From positions 11,442,760-11,506,759 of the forward strand of contig NW_023998417.1 of assembly GCF_014805625.2 (NCBI RefSeq): a stretch of DNA of 64,000 bases. The letters run 5' to 3'. Positions 1 through 11,606 of the stretch are shown in pieces. Source of the DNA: Glossina fuscipes. Taxonomy: Eukaryota; Arthropoda; Insecta; Diptera; Glossinidae. A program made the position numbers and the translations under genes. The first letter of the stretch is position 1; each line of letters opens with the position of its first letter. The notes under the pieces were generated by a model. That model had not been told where the DNA came from, searched no databases, and saw nothing but the letters and a program-made list of their open reading frames with translations.

Positions 1-776
1 GTAAAAAGAATTACGACATGTTTACGCTTAGTTTCACAGAACTTATTTAATTCTTGACGAATACGATCGGCAAACGTCTTAATTAATAGTGGATGTGTAC
101 CCCAACGATCAATCACGCTCCACTTTATATTTTTTGGTAGTGTACTACTATAATACATAAATATCAGGATAAATTGCAATTTTAAATGCTAATCGCAAAT
201 AGATAACTGACTTGTTACGGTAATGAGTGTAAATCGAATTGAAACTGGATCCCGATGTAGCACAACTATATTGAGGATATTGTGAAAATAACACAACCCT
301 TTCTGGAGACTCTCTAAAATGCATATAAATATTTGTACACGATTTCCGATTTTTGTACGAATCCAAATGTTCTTACTTTTCAATTTTTTGTAAAGTGTTT
401 TCAGTCAATGGATCCACATAACGAAAACCTACATAATGCTTATGCGGCGCTGTTTCTGGCGATGAACTATCTAATTCTTTGCACATTAATTCTCCTTGCA
501 ATTTAGTCCATTTCAGTATAGGTGAACCGCCACCAATTTGTTGATATTTTTTTTGAACTTCCGGAGCTCGCCTCTGAGCAATCCAGGGACCTAAACGACT
601 TTGAACCGGCAATTGTATCATGTCGCGATCAGTCATAATACGTAACAGGTAATCAGGCACTTGATCAGTGCTTTGTGGGCCGCCCATATTTAACATTAAA
701 ATCGCAGTCTTAACACCGTTTTGTTTCGATGTAGTTGTGCTAAATCTCGTCAAACTAATACCGGCTTTAGCAAAAC
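1..776 (-). CDS. FeCH: Ferrochelatase, middle exons (partial; C-terminus off the left edge, first exon not found)
   Basis: Ferrochelatase inserts Fe2+ into protoporphyrin IX, the last step of haem synthesis, at the mitochondrial inner membrane. Three exons join in frame: 776-377, 313-212 and 147-1, with GT-AG introns of 63 and 64 bp. The product carries family blocks including LMLNMGGPQ, GGGSPILKWT, VGFRYVDPLTE, SQYPQYSCATSGSS and KWSVIDRWGTHPLLIKTFAD, and stops at the edge after VVILF. The catalytic-histidine segment that follows in the family, and any C-terminal cysteines, lie outside the window. The exon at 776 starts after a TTGCAG acceptor in a phase needing one base from an upstream exon, so the start codon and mitochondrial presequence lie at higher coordinates; I could not place them. 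All three exons are intact. The family call is secure. Confidence 0.95.
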
Positions 777-2009
777 CTGCAAGCAATATTTCTATTACCT
801 ATTACTTTTCAATAATTCCGTAATATACTAACCAAAAAATTGATTTCCTTTCAATGACAACATAATCAAACAAAATTAGATTCGATTCCAGGAATATTTT
901 TCTAAAAAAAGAAGACTGAGCTCCTTTTATAAACTATTCATTAATGCATGTGAAAAAGTTCACAATAGAAAAAAAGTAAAAAGAAAACAGAAAACGAAAA
1001 CATGGAAAATATATTAGCAAAGGCATTGCCACTGTTTTTGCCAGTTTAACAGCTTGAATGAGGAAATTTCTCATTGGTCGAAGCGTTGCAATTTATTGAA
1101 AGCATACTCTCCATACATGGTACTTTTTTATTGCCATATGTAAGGCAGTATATACATGACAGAATTTTATATTTATATTGGACTTTATATTATTTGCTTT
1201 AGTGCAAAATGTAGCAAATTAAAAAAAAAAACAAATGACTAAGAAGAATGAAAGAAACAGAAGAAAAGCAAAATCGTATAATTGGAATAATATTATAATT
1301 TGGAACTTATTGTGGTCGAAAATACCAGTTGCCGTTTTCCCGGATATTGAAAGCAATGAATTTTTTACCTTTACCTTCTATGAATGAAGGGAAATTTTAC
1401 ATTGACCTTTCTATTTTCATTTATCAACCGATATAGTAAGCCAGGCCGGCATGACTGTCTGCAGGTATATTATTTTCGGCCTGTTAATCGAATGAAAAAG
1501 GCGAATTCCACTTTGGCGAATCTTGTCTTATGATGTTTTCAAGCGGAAGATTTTTAACAAATCTTTATTAGACATAGAGTTCATGCGTATGAAAGCATCA
1601 GTAGAATATAAAAAATTATACTTTTACGATATGATCTTCACATTTGAGCTTGAATTTCAAATTTCGAATAAATTATTCCTGCATGCCGTTGAAATTGTCG
1701 AAAAGCAAGAAATAATGGAAAACTAAATTGACATTTATAAATGAACGGGTTAATTTTAAATAAATTTGTTATCCATGATTTCGTTCAGCAGAAATCAATT
1801 TGAATTGTAGCAATTCTTAGAAATTGTATTTAAATGCATTTATCAATTAATCAATTTATTTCATATCTTCCTTAATTGAAATCTATTGAAAGAGAGAGAT
1901 TCAATTTAAAAAACACATCATCACCGCCAAAGGGTGTTGAAATTTTTCAATCAATTTTTCACGTTTAAGAAAGATTAGATGGCATATAAAAAGATGAAAG
2001 TAAATTGCA

Positions 2010-2011
<2 letters not shown>

Positions 2012-2041
<30 letters not shown>
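2012..2041. repeat. (CT)n microsatellite
   Basis: About 15 uninterrupted CT units, followed by a run of C. Confidence 0.95.
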
Positions 2042-2044
<3 letters not shown>

Positions 2045-3622
2045 CCCCTAGGACAAATATATGTGTATTCGGCAAACCAAAAATAATAAATATGTAACGT
2101 TTCGGGAATTCAACCTATGCTCGGATGTTCTTTTTTATTTTTACTTTTTTTTGTTCGCATGTTTTCCGGGCTGGCTCGTCGGATGGGGTGGGTCCAAATA
2201 AAATGTATTCAGATGCGTGATAGGTTCTTGCTTCGCTGCTATACGATATTTCACTGTTTTAAATAAAACATGCTTACTAAAAATTTTGAAACTTTTGACT
2301 AATATAAATCTATGCCCTAACCATACTACTTTTCGCTCGCCCCTCCATCATCCACAATTCACTGGACTTTGGAAAAAACTTTTTTTTTGTTCCTATCACT
2401 GCTCTTCTAGATTCGAACAAAAACTTTTTTCAGTGTCCTTGATCTTAAATTTGCTCTAATTGAAATCTCTTTTATCAGGTATGGAAATCGTTTAAATCGG
2501 ATTTGCTTTCTTTTGCTAAAAAAGATACTCTAGTCTTTGTAATAGCCGAGTCTCCTCTCCTCTCTGCACTTCAAATAACACATGTTAACCCTTTTAGAGT
2601 CTGAAAAATATGGAGACAAACTAGTTTTAAATTAGACAGTAAAAGTTTATTTAAAAAAAAAAGTAAAAAATTGCATATACCCGGACAAACTTAATATACC
2701 CTTGTGTTACGAGTGGTGTAATGGTAGTACTATAGTATAATAACCGACGATGAACAAGGCTTCGCATGAAGCAAAAATATGGTCAAAATTAGGTCCATTT
2801 TAAGCACAGAACGATATTCTTAAAAAGATTTTTAACATATAGTTACTTCGGATAACTATTTACTATTTACGCTATTCGCGCCTGTGCTATCACTATACTG
2901 GAGTTCTTTGAATTTCGCTGGCATTTTTTGGTGAATTTGTATGATGGTGAAACCTTGCTTGAAAGACTTCGGCCAAAGCCTTTAGTGGAGAGAATTTCAA
3001 ACCGCGAACGATTTTAATCCCGAACAGAACAGTAACAACAGTTTCACAACAATAATGCAATAATAATAATCCTTTGCACTCTTTTTTTTAGCATAACATA
3101 ACTCTTGGCACCGTTGCTTAACATATCGCCTCTCTGCTCTCGCTTCTCCGGAACGACAAGTTGTTATTACTCGATACCAATCGCAAATATCGTATGTAAA
3201 AGATTATCGTATTTTATTTTTTTTTCAATAACTAATGATGGATTATATATTAGGTATAGAAAGCGGAGAAAATTCTCTTCAAAGCGAGTATAAAAGATTC
3301 TTCTTGGTTGAAAATAGGAAGCTATATATTAAACTTATATACTACCTTTGCAAACTCACCACTGCTGAATGAGAAGCGGGAGCAAAGGGAAGAGAAATTT
3401 AAGTAATGTGCAAACGCAATTTAACCAAAATAAAGATTTTGCAATGCCCGGCATTTTTATTCATTAATGAATCTAATAATCAATTGATCCGTGCACATAT
3501 GTAGACATATGTTGCGCTTATTTATGAATATATTTAATGAAATATTAGCTTATAAATGTAAACATTACTGGCAATTACTCTTGGAAAGATATACACACTC
3601 CTGTATATAAGCATATACAAGT

Positions 3623-3628
<6 letters not shown>

Positions 3629-3664
<36 letters not shown>
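3629..3664. repeat. (AT)n microsatellite
   Basis: About 18 AT units. It produces spurious Tyr/Ile-repeat open frames on both strands. Confidence 0.95.
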
Positions 3665-3669
<5 letters not shown>

Positions 3670-4108
3670 TTAATGTAGGTTTGATTATGGCTATGGGTAC
3701 GTACGTTCGATTTACAATTTATTTTATATTCTCCGCATGTTCTGAGATACAGATACTTAGTCAAGCGTACGATAAACAAGTACTTGTACGATTGTTGTCT
3801 GCTCAGCTATATACAGCAACTTTCGACTTTCCTACATCAACGAAGCCTCCCATGGCAAGTAGTTGCGTATCTGCCAACCAAGCGAACGGCTGTGCTCTTT
3901 AACCCGCTTTTATTTATTGCCTTAAACTAAAGTAGAAAAAATTGAAGTAAAAAAAAAAAGAAAAAAGAAAAAGCAGAAACTGTATCCCTCCTTACAATGG
4001 ATATAAAATAAATCGTGATATAATTTAAAAAAAGTTTTCTTTTTAATGCTCGTTTTGGCACTTTAGGAGACTTTAGCATTTAATCAATGTCTAAAAGATA
4101 ACTGTTAT

Positions 4109-4109
4109 C

Positions 4110-4140
<31 letters not shown>

Positions 4141-4200
4141 CTATATACATATATATATATATATATAAATGTAAATATATTTATATATATATAAATGTAA
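4109..4200. repeat. Compound (AT)n / TATACATA repeat
   Basis: AT-dinucleotide tracts interrupted by ACAT and AAATGT spacers, starting about 230 bp upstream of the predicted Orct core promoter. Confidence 0.9.
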
Positions 4201-4434
4201 AAACGGCCTAAAACATATATATTTTTTTTATATTATATATGCTATCTATTTAATGTTTAATAATGTCGCTTAAAATGTTCTCAAAAATTTTATGGTGGTG
4301 AACTAATACATTTATATATTAGTGTGTTGATGTACGTTTTATAACCACAATTGGAAATTGGTGAAGAGAGAAGCTATGAAGTGGAGAAATCCTTAGAGGC
4401 ACTTAGGCACGCTGCTATCGGACTCTCTTTAAAT

Positions 4435-4472
4435 TATATATGCCGAAGCATAAAATCTGATTCATACAGTTT
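4435..4472 (+). promoter_or_regulatory. Putative core promoter of the Orct-type gene (TATA-like + Inr)
   Basis: TATATAT begins at 4435 and an initiator-like ATACAGTTTG has its A at 4468, 33 bases downstream. This would give a 5'UTR of about 90 nt. The tandem paralogue has the same TATA plus ACAGTT arrangement, which supports the call. It is inferred from sequence only. Confidence 0.45.
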
Positions 4473-4558
4473 GCGGCTCTAAATTGTTAATAGTTTTTTT
4501 GTTTTTTTGTTTTTTTTTTTGTAATTGAGAAAAGTATTAAATTCATAAAAATTGAATT

Positions 4559-6289
4559 ATGGGCTACGATGATGTGCTTATACGTTTAGGCGATTTTGGC
4601 AAATATCAGAAAATTATTTATTTTCTTATCTGCTTAACGTCGATAATATGTGCTTTTCATAAATTGGCCGGTGTTTTCCTTTTGGCAAAGCCTGACTATC
4701 GCTGCTTGCTGCCATTCGAAGATCCGAATTCGAATGCAACTGAATACGAGTTAAAAGAAAATATCAAGCATTTAGCGTATCCTAAGGATACTTTAAGCGA
4801 TAAATATGTAAGCTGTAGATATTACAACGTAGACTATTCGGAGGAGTATCTTAATCAAAGCGAACCATTTCTGGGAAATGGTAGCCGCCCGTGCGAACAC
4901 TATGTCTACGATAAAAGCAAATACTTAAATAGTGCTGTTACGGAATGGAATATGGTCTGCGGACGAAGTTTTATGGCTGCTGCCAGCGATGCTTTGTTTA
5001 TGTCGGGTGTATTAGTGGGCAGTATTGTTTTTGGTCAACTTTCCGATAAATATGGACGCAAGCCCATCTTTTTTACATCTTTAGTAATACAAATGACTTT
5101 TGGCATTTTAGCCGGCATCGCGCCAGAGTATTTTACATATACTGCTTCACGTTTTGTGGTAGGCGCTACGACATCTGGAGTATTTTTGGTGGCCTACGTA
5201 ATTGCGATGGAAATGGTGGGTCCGAAGAAACGCCTCTATGCTGGCATTTTTGTTATGATGTTCTTCTCCTTCGGGTACATGCTCACCGCGGCCTTCGCTT
5301 ATTTCGTTCACGACTGGCGTTGGTTGCAAATTTCTCTTACCCTTCCCAGTTTGTTTTTCATGTCGTACTATTGGATTATACCAGAATCCGCCCGTTGGTT
5401 ACTTTCAAAGAATCGTCGCGAAGACGCCATGGCGAATATAAAAAAAGCGGCGCGTTTTAATAACATGGAAATATCCGATGAAGTTTTAAATCAATTGCTG
5501 GATGAAGGCACAGAAGTTAAGGAGAACAAAGACGAATCGCCATCTGCTAATCAACCTTCAGTATTTGATTTATTACGTTATCCTAATTTAAGACGTAAGA
5601 CTCTGTTAATATTTTTTGACTGGTTTGTCAATAGTGGTACTTATTATGGTCTCTCTTGGAATACCAGTAAGCTGGGTAGCAATGTGTTATTAAACTTTGT
5701 CATATCCGGAGCAGTTGAGATACCGGCATATACATTTCTGTTGCTTACGCTAAATAGATGGGGTCGCCGTACAATACTTTGCGGTTGCATGTTAACGGCT
5801 GGTGTCGCTTTACTGCTAACCATTTTGGTACCCAAGGATATGAATTGGCTTATAATTGCATTAGCAATGATCGGTAAGCTATCGATAACGGCTTCCTATG
5901 GCACGGTGTATATCTTTTCGGCTGAACAATTCCCAACAGTTGTGCGTAACGTGGGATTGGGAGCATCATCAATGGTGGCACGTATTGGTGGAATATTGGC
6001 ACCGTTTTTCAATATGCTCGCAGACATTTGGGTACCTTTACCCTTAATTATATTTGGCGCTATGGCATTTGTGGGCGGGTTGCTTTCACTACTGCTACCT
6101 GAAACGCACAACAGACCCACCTTGGAAACAATAGCGGATGGAGAACAATTCGGCAAAACTCCAAGAGCTAACGAGTATTTGGAAAATGGTAGAGAGTTAA
6201 AGAGCATTGACAATTATCATGAAACGCAACCACTTAATGCCGCTGCAAAAAATGCTCATGAGAATTCGAACGGTCAGGAGAAATATTAA
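4559..6289 (+). CDS. Orct: Organic cation transporter, SLC22 family (Orct type), intact
   Basis: A 576-residue major-facilitator transporter in one exon. SLC22/OCT proteins move organic cations across the plasma membrane. Visible features: N-terminus MGYDDVLIRLGDFGKYQ, membrane segment 1 with CAFHKLAGVFLLAKPD (about 31-46), a large cysteine- and Asn-glycosylation-rich outer loop (about 47-130), the loop 2-3 MFS motif SDKYGRKP (162-169), the sugar-transporter-like PESARWLL (275-282), and the C-terminal LLPETHNRPTLETI typical of the family. The hydrophilic tail is about 60 residues. The ATG lies 5' of a clean family N-terminus that aligns with the downstream paralogue. AATAAA at 6447 is a likely poly(A) signal. 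The gene lies 2.6 kb from a same-strand paralogue. The Orct name rests on recall of the fly protein's N-terminus; the family is certain. Confidence 0.93.
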   Translation: MGYDDVLIRLGDFGKYQKIIYFLICLTSIICAFHKLAGVFLLAKPDYRCLLPFEDPNSNATEYELKENIKHLAYPKDTLSDKYVSCRYYNVDYSEEYLNQSEPFLGNGSRPCEHYVYDKSKYLNSAVTEWNMVCGRSFMAAASDALFMSGVLVGSIVFGQLSDKYGRKPIFFTSLVIQMTFGILAGIAPEYFTYTASRFVVGATTSGVFLVAYVIAMEMVGPKKRLYAGIFVMMFFSFGYMLTAAFAYFVHDWRWLQISLTLPSLFFMSYYWIIPESARWLLSKNRREDAMANIKKAARFNNMEISDEVLNQLLDEGTEVKENKDESPSANQPSVFDLLRYPNLRRKTLLIFFDWFVNSGTYYGLSWNTSKLGSNVLLNFVISGAVEIPAYTFLLLTLNRWGRRTILCGCMLTAGVALLLTILVPKDMNWLIIALAMIGKLSITASYGTVYIFSAEQFPTVVRNVGLGASSMVARIGGILAPFFNMLADIWVPLPLIIFGAMAFVGGLLSLLLPETHNRPTLETIADGEQFGKTPRANEYLENGRELKSIDNYHETQPLNAAAKNAHENSNGQEKY

Positions 6290-8205
6290 GTTCTTAAGCA
6301 TTTATCATAATAACGCTGCACTACTACAATGCATTATGTATTAATATGCAACAACAAACATACAAACTAAGTTTATTTAAAACTAATTTATGTAATAAAA
6401 AAAAAAAAAAAAAAAATGAAAAAAAAACGAGAAATATGCATAACAAAATAAAAAAAATAATAAAACTTTTTCACTGTCAACGAACTTACAAGCTCAGTAG
6501 GTACGCTTTTGATTATTAGTTTGGAATAATTGCAAGAAAGTTGAGAAAATTGCAATCTTTCGCGAAAACATCCAATCCGCGTTTAAACTAAATGTGTGTA
6601 CGTATGTCATTTCTATCTATCTATATAAACAAAGACAAAACTATAAATATCAATAAGAAAATAAATAAACTTTTTTGTTATCATTTTGTCTTGGGTGAAA
6701 TTGATTTGTGTTGTACTTGTAACCGTACGTGTGTATGAATAGAAGCTTCATTTTTTTTTCCGCAATAAACATCAATACAAGATTGTTTTTCTAATTGTTG
6801 CTAATAGGTACGGTGTAAAAGATAATTTTTACAATTTCATTCTGAAAGAGAAATCTTATCAAACATTTCCTGCATGAACTTTACAAGAATTTCGATGGCA
6901 CTGTCGACCTTCAACACTCAACCCATGTTGAGAGGTAAATGGCAGTTAGTTGACAACGGACTTTTGCTACAGATAGGGCAATAAGACAATAAGAATAACC
7001 TAAGCCTATACTCTCTTTAGCCGGCCAAAGCCAGTTGTTTCATTACTTAATTTCTTCTTATTTCTGACGTCTCCCTGGGATCGTTACTCAAAAAGCAAGC
7101 TAGTTTTTTGGTTTAAAAAAGTTGGACGTGTAGCGATGACCTGTATGTTGATTAAAGCGAACGCATTAACGTTAAGCACGATCTGAGGGTTCTGAGTATT
7201 CTATATTATCTTAGCTGCAGGCCTCGGTCGAACAATATGGTTTCAAACAATAACTAGTTATTGGACTGCGTGGCTGCTTCAGTTGCTCAAAGTGAAAGGA
7301 CATGAGGAACAACTTTAGTTAAGAGGGATTCTTCTACTTTCCCTGATATCTTCTTAAAGTCATCATATGGAGACATAAGCAGTATGTGTGCATGGTATTC
7401 TCTACCATATAGTTAATCTTCGAAATCTTTCTTTCGATAATGCTCGCTGTCGCTTAAGCCGGCAAGTCAGCAGTTGTGTTATAAGAATTGCTGCCGACGC
7501 AATGCTGCAAGTATGTAAACTTGTCTACAGCATCCCATTTCTTCCTCACTGCTTACTTACCGCTAACATCGCTTAGGATATCTTTGCATGGCAAAAATGG
7601 GTTAACAAACTTCAAGTATCACATCAGCTTCAAAGTGAGTTCTTCGAACGTAGATGCTTGCCATTGTCGCTTTGTAACTTCTAATCAAAAGAAAAAAGTT
7701 TCCTTTTTTTCTTCGCCCTTTTGCAACTACATTTACAGGTACTATCAAATTAAAGTAAATTGCTTAAGTCGTCCATTCATCATAGGCTTCTTCTAAGTTA
7801 AGAAAATATGAACTTCATTGCAACAACCAGATTACTCTTAGATGAAGAACATCAGGCTATGCAAATGTATATATAAATGCCTGGGTATGTGTATATAGGT
7901 ATAAATAGGCCATAACTTTGCAAAAGTATGCACATTTTCGAAATGTTTATTTACATATATGTACATATGTATATGTTGTATAAATATCTTGAAGAGGAAG
8001 AGATTCGATAGAAAAGTACTTTTTTTTTTGTTTTCTTAGCCCTCTCGTATAACAGCAGAATAAAATAAATAAATATTTAGTGACTTGAGAGGGATATGTT
8101 TATTTATACATTGCATTGCCGTTCTCAAAAGTACACATACGATCGTTCGAAAATAAAGAGAGCAATGCAAAAAGAGCGAGAACAGAGAGAGAGAGAGTGA
8201 GAGAA
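6290..8205. other. Intergenic between the two Orct paralogues
   Basis: The left end holds the Orct 3'UTR with A-runs and several AATAAA motifs (6447 onward). No coding sequence recognised in the rest. A GA-rich stretch at 8181-8204 leads into the next promoter. Confidence 0.6.
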
Positions 8206-8240
8206 TATAAAAGGGAGCTAAAACTGAAAACGAACAGTTC
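8206..8240 (+). promoter_or_regulatory. Core promoter of the second Orct paralogue (TATA + Inr, GA-rich upstream)
   Basis: TATAAAAG at 8206-8213 is followed exactly 30 bases later by ACAGTTC with its A at 8236. A GAGA-rich stretch (8184-8204) lies immediately upstream and could bind a GAGA-factor-type protein. The 5'UTR to the ATG at 8867 would be about 630 nt, interrupted by an AT microsatellite at about 8575-8595. Confidence 0.6.
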
Positions 8241-8866
8241 GGAGCGTGAAAGTATTTAGTTTTGTAAGAGTTCGAATTGCAAAGAAATCAGTGGATCGCG
8301 GGATTTATAAATAATCGGCAGTGGTTTGGTAAAAGGTTATACAAAGTTGCCTTTTTATCAAAAATCTGCAACTATAAAAACAAATTCTGTTATAGCTTAG
8401 TAAACAGTTTTTTAAATTGCAACGGTTGTCATATAAGAGACAGTAGAGTAAACTTTTTTTTTTTTTGTAAGTAATAAAAAAAATTAATGAAGCTTTATCT
8501 CAAGTGCTCAAGTGCTTAAAGCAGTGTAACAAAAGTCTTCAAAATGTTTTACTATATTTGAAATACACAATCATATATATATATATATATATATAAGCAC
8601 ATAGGGGTCACGGCCACCAGCTGTTGCAGCCGGCTGCCCAACTCAGACCCAAAATTGTTTCGCGTGAATCCTAATGTTCTCTATTAACATCTGGCGCATG
8701 CCCGCATTATACTTATCTCGATTGTATTGTGTTTGCTTTGTCTATTCGGAGAAGTCCGCTGTTGCTGGTTGCAACAAGTTAAATATAAGAGACATTGCAT
8801 TTAAACAAAGCCAAGACGAGTGTGCGTCTGCTCGTAAATGTTAAAAAAGGATAAGGCCACGTCACC

Positions 8867-10565
8867 ATGGGTTACGATGAAGTTATTAAATATTTGGGTG
8901 ATTTTGGTCGGTATCAAAGGCAAATTTACTTTTTACTCTGCTTACCAGCTATATCGTGTGCGTTTCACAAGTTAGCCGGAGTATTCTTGCTCGCGCGTCC
9001 GAATTTTCGTTGCATTCTACCGTTCGAAGATGTAAACGCGACATACGAAAGCTTTCCTCAGCAACAATGGAACCTAACATATCCTTATGATCCGTTGACG
9101 GGCAAATGGCAAATGTGCGAATATTACAATCGGGATTACACAGACGATTATCTAAATGGGTCGACAGTTAACGCTACAATCGATACTAAAGAATGCGAGA
9201 ACTTTGCCTATGAACGGACTCGATACGAGAGTAGCGCTGTAACCGAATGGAATTTGGTATGTAGCCGCAGTCTGTTAAGCGCTACTAGTGATTCCCTATT
9301 TATGTTGGGCGTACTACTTGGCAGTATTGTGTTTGGTCAGCTCTCCGATAAATACGGACGTAAACCTATTTTCTTCGCCTCGTTGGTCATGCAAGAAGTG
9401 TTTGGCGTTTTAGCTGGAATAGCTCCTGAATATTTTACTTATACTGTTTCGCGAATGATTGTTGGCGCTACAACGTCTGGAGTATTTTTGGTGGCTTATG
9501 TTATTGCCATGGAAATGGTTGGCCAATCTTATCGTTTGTTTGCTGGCGTTGCTTGTCAAATGTTTTTTTTCCGTGGGCTTTATGCTCACCGCTGGATTTG
9601 CTTATTTTATACGCGATTGGCGATGGCTACAAATAGGCCTTACGTTACCAGGTCTCTTGTTTATGTGTTACCATTCCATTATACCGGAATCGGCCCGCTG
9701 GCTTTTATCAAAAGGCCGTAAAACCGAAGCGATTGCGGTAATCGACAAGGCAGCCGAAATTAACGATGTTAATATACCTCAAGTAGTTTACGACAATCTA
9801 ATGGAAGAAACTAATGGAAGTGACGCAATGAAAGTGAGCAATGGCAGCAACGAAAGAACTCCATCCATTTTTGATCTTATGCACTATCCTAATTTGAGAC
9901 GAAAAACATTATTAATATTTTTTGATTGGTTTGTTAACAGTGGCACGTACTATGGTCTCTCTTGGAATACTAACAATTTGGGCGGCAACGTGTTGCTGAA
10001 CTTTGTGCTATCTGGTGCGGTGGAGATACCCGCTTATAGTTTTTTATTGTTAACACTTAATAAATGGGGACGCCGATCGATACTTAGCGGTTGTATGTTA
10101 ACAGCAGGTGTAAGTCTTATACTTACAATTATCGTACCTAGCGATATGAATTGGTTAATCATAGTTTTAGCCATGGCTGGAAAATTGGCGATCACATCAT
10201 CGTACGGAACAATTTATTTATTCTCGACTGAACAATTTCCCACCGTAGTTCGTAATGTTGGTTTAGGCGCTTCTTCTATGGTGGCCCGTATAGGCGGAAT
10301 ATTAGCGCCATATTTGAATTTATTGGGACAATTTTGGCGACCGTTGCCTTTATTAATATGCGGAGCTTTAGCTCTCTTAGGTGGATTACTATCCCTTATG
10401 CTTCCCGAGACTCTTAACAAAAGCCTGCCGGAAACTATGGAAGATGGTGAAAAATTCGGTCGAAAACAGAGGAGTTCAGATGGTCGTGATAGCAATAATG
10501 AAGATGGCGAAGAACTCACTACCATGATCACAAAACATAATGGCAAAATAATATCATGTACTTAA
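8867..10565 (+). CDS. Orct2: Organic cation transporter, SLC22 family (second Orct paralogue), reading frame broken by +1 T
   Basis: Tandem paralogue of the gene at 4559, sharing MGYD-VI-YLGDFG-YQ, CAFHKLAGVFLLA, LSDKYGRKPIFF, IPESARWLLSK and LLPETLNK. The frame opened at the CACCATGG start runs to 9721. The conserved frame resumes from about 9571 and ends at 10565. The switch coincides with a run of eight T at 9563-9570. Seven T would read M-F-F-S-V-G-F and match the paralogue's MFFSFGYML, giving a protein of about 565 residues. Both halves are otherwise free of stops and strongly conserved, so a homopolymer base-calling error is more likely than a true null allele, but sequence alone cannot decide. 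AATAAA at 10685 is the likely poly(A) signal. The symbol is inferred from the tandem arrangement. Confidence 0.85.
9563..9570 (+). other. T8 homopolymer at the Orct2 frameshift
   Basis: One T more than the in-frame length predicted from the upstream paralogue. This is the only disruption seen in the 1.7 kb coding region. Confidence 0.85.
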
Positions 10566-10684
10566 CTTAATTATGTTAAATTCAAATTTTCGATAATAAT
10601 TATAAGTTAATTAATAATATAAGTACATTGGAAATTGTAATGTAAACATTGATTAGAAATATTTTTTCATTACATCTACACCTA

Positions 10685-10690
10685 AATAAA
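10685..10690 (+). other. Poly(A) signal AATAAA of the second Orct gene
   Basis: Canonical hexamer 120 nt after the stop codon. Confidence 0.7.
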
Positions 10691-11606
10691 GTTCAATTTC
10701 GTTACTAATCGGTCGATCATGTTTTGTTTTCCTTCGTCACTCGATCTTTTCGGCCGTCTCATCTATGAGGTGTTGTGCGTTAAAAAAGAAAAGAAAACAA
10801 AACCGCGAAATCTATATTAATATGCTAAGAAAGTTTACTTCAAAATATTTCCCTTTCCGTTAGTGTGTTCTTTCCCTTAAAAAAATCGGATAAATTAAAT
10901 AACAAAACAGAAATTTGATACGTTTTGGAGGCTAATGTTTTAATCTCAACCATGAATTCAGATGTACCCTACACAACGTAGGGAACAGGGTATATTAACT
11001 TTGTGCGGACGTATTTAACATGTAGAAGGCCTGAACAAAATGACTGAACAAAAGCTGAACAATGGGCTGAACAAAGTTGTGTCCAACGTTTGGGCCAACG
11101 AGCGTGATTGATTAATTTTTAAAGATAACGTAACGATTACAAGTCAAATAATATGAAGTTGAAGCAAACCGCTTTTTCTACACCAAAACTAGAGATTCAT
11201 CACAGTTGTCGCAACGGATATGCGTATCTTAATGGACGTTGCTATCCGTTGCTTATCAAAACTATATATTTACATATTCATTTGTTCATACATTCACCCA
11301 TGTATAAATGACAAAATTTAACTAAGACCCTCTGTTGACCGGTTAAAATTCATCATTTTCCATCTCACTCCTTGCATTGATTACTTCGGCAGTGACTGTG
11401 CATATATATATATACATAGCAAAACAAAAAAGCTTTTGAATATATTTTTGTAGTATACTTTAAGTTGTTAAGGGAATTGGCAGCACTGCTTGCCAGTGCT
11501 GTTTGTACGAATGAATGACAAACGTCTTTGCGTTGTTTTGAAATGTCGTGCACTTTTGGATTCTTTTATTCAAAATTACAAATGGAATTTTGTTAAATAA
11601 ATATAA
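10691..11606. other. Intergenic: Orct2 to MAO-like gene
   Basis: No gene seen. It contains a short degenerate GAACAA(T/A)-type repetition (about 11030-11075: several CTGAACAAA copies) and a short AT repeat near 11402-11415. Confidence 0.5.

Larger units (their letters stand above)
787..4108. other. Intergenic: ferrochelatase 5' side to Orct
   Basis: No gene recognised. The missing first exon of ferrochelatase (minus strand) should lie in the left part. It contains a CT run at 2012-2041 and an AT run at 3629-3664. Short open frames here have no recognisable motif. Confidence 0.5.
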
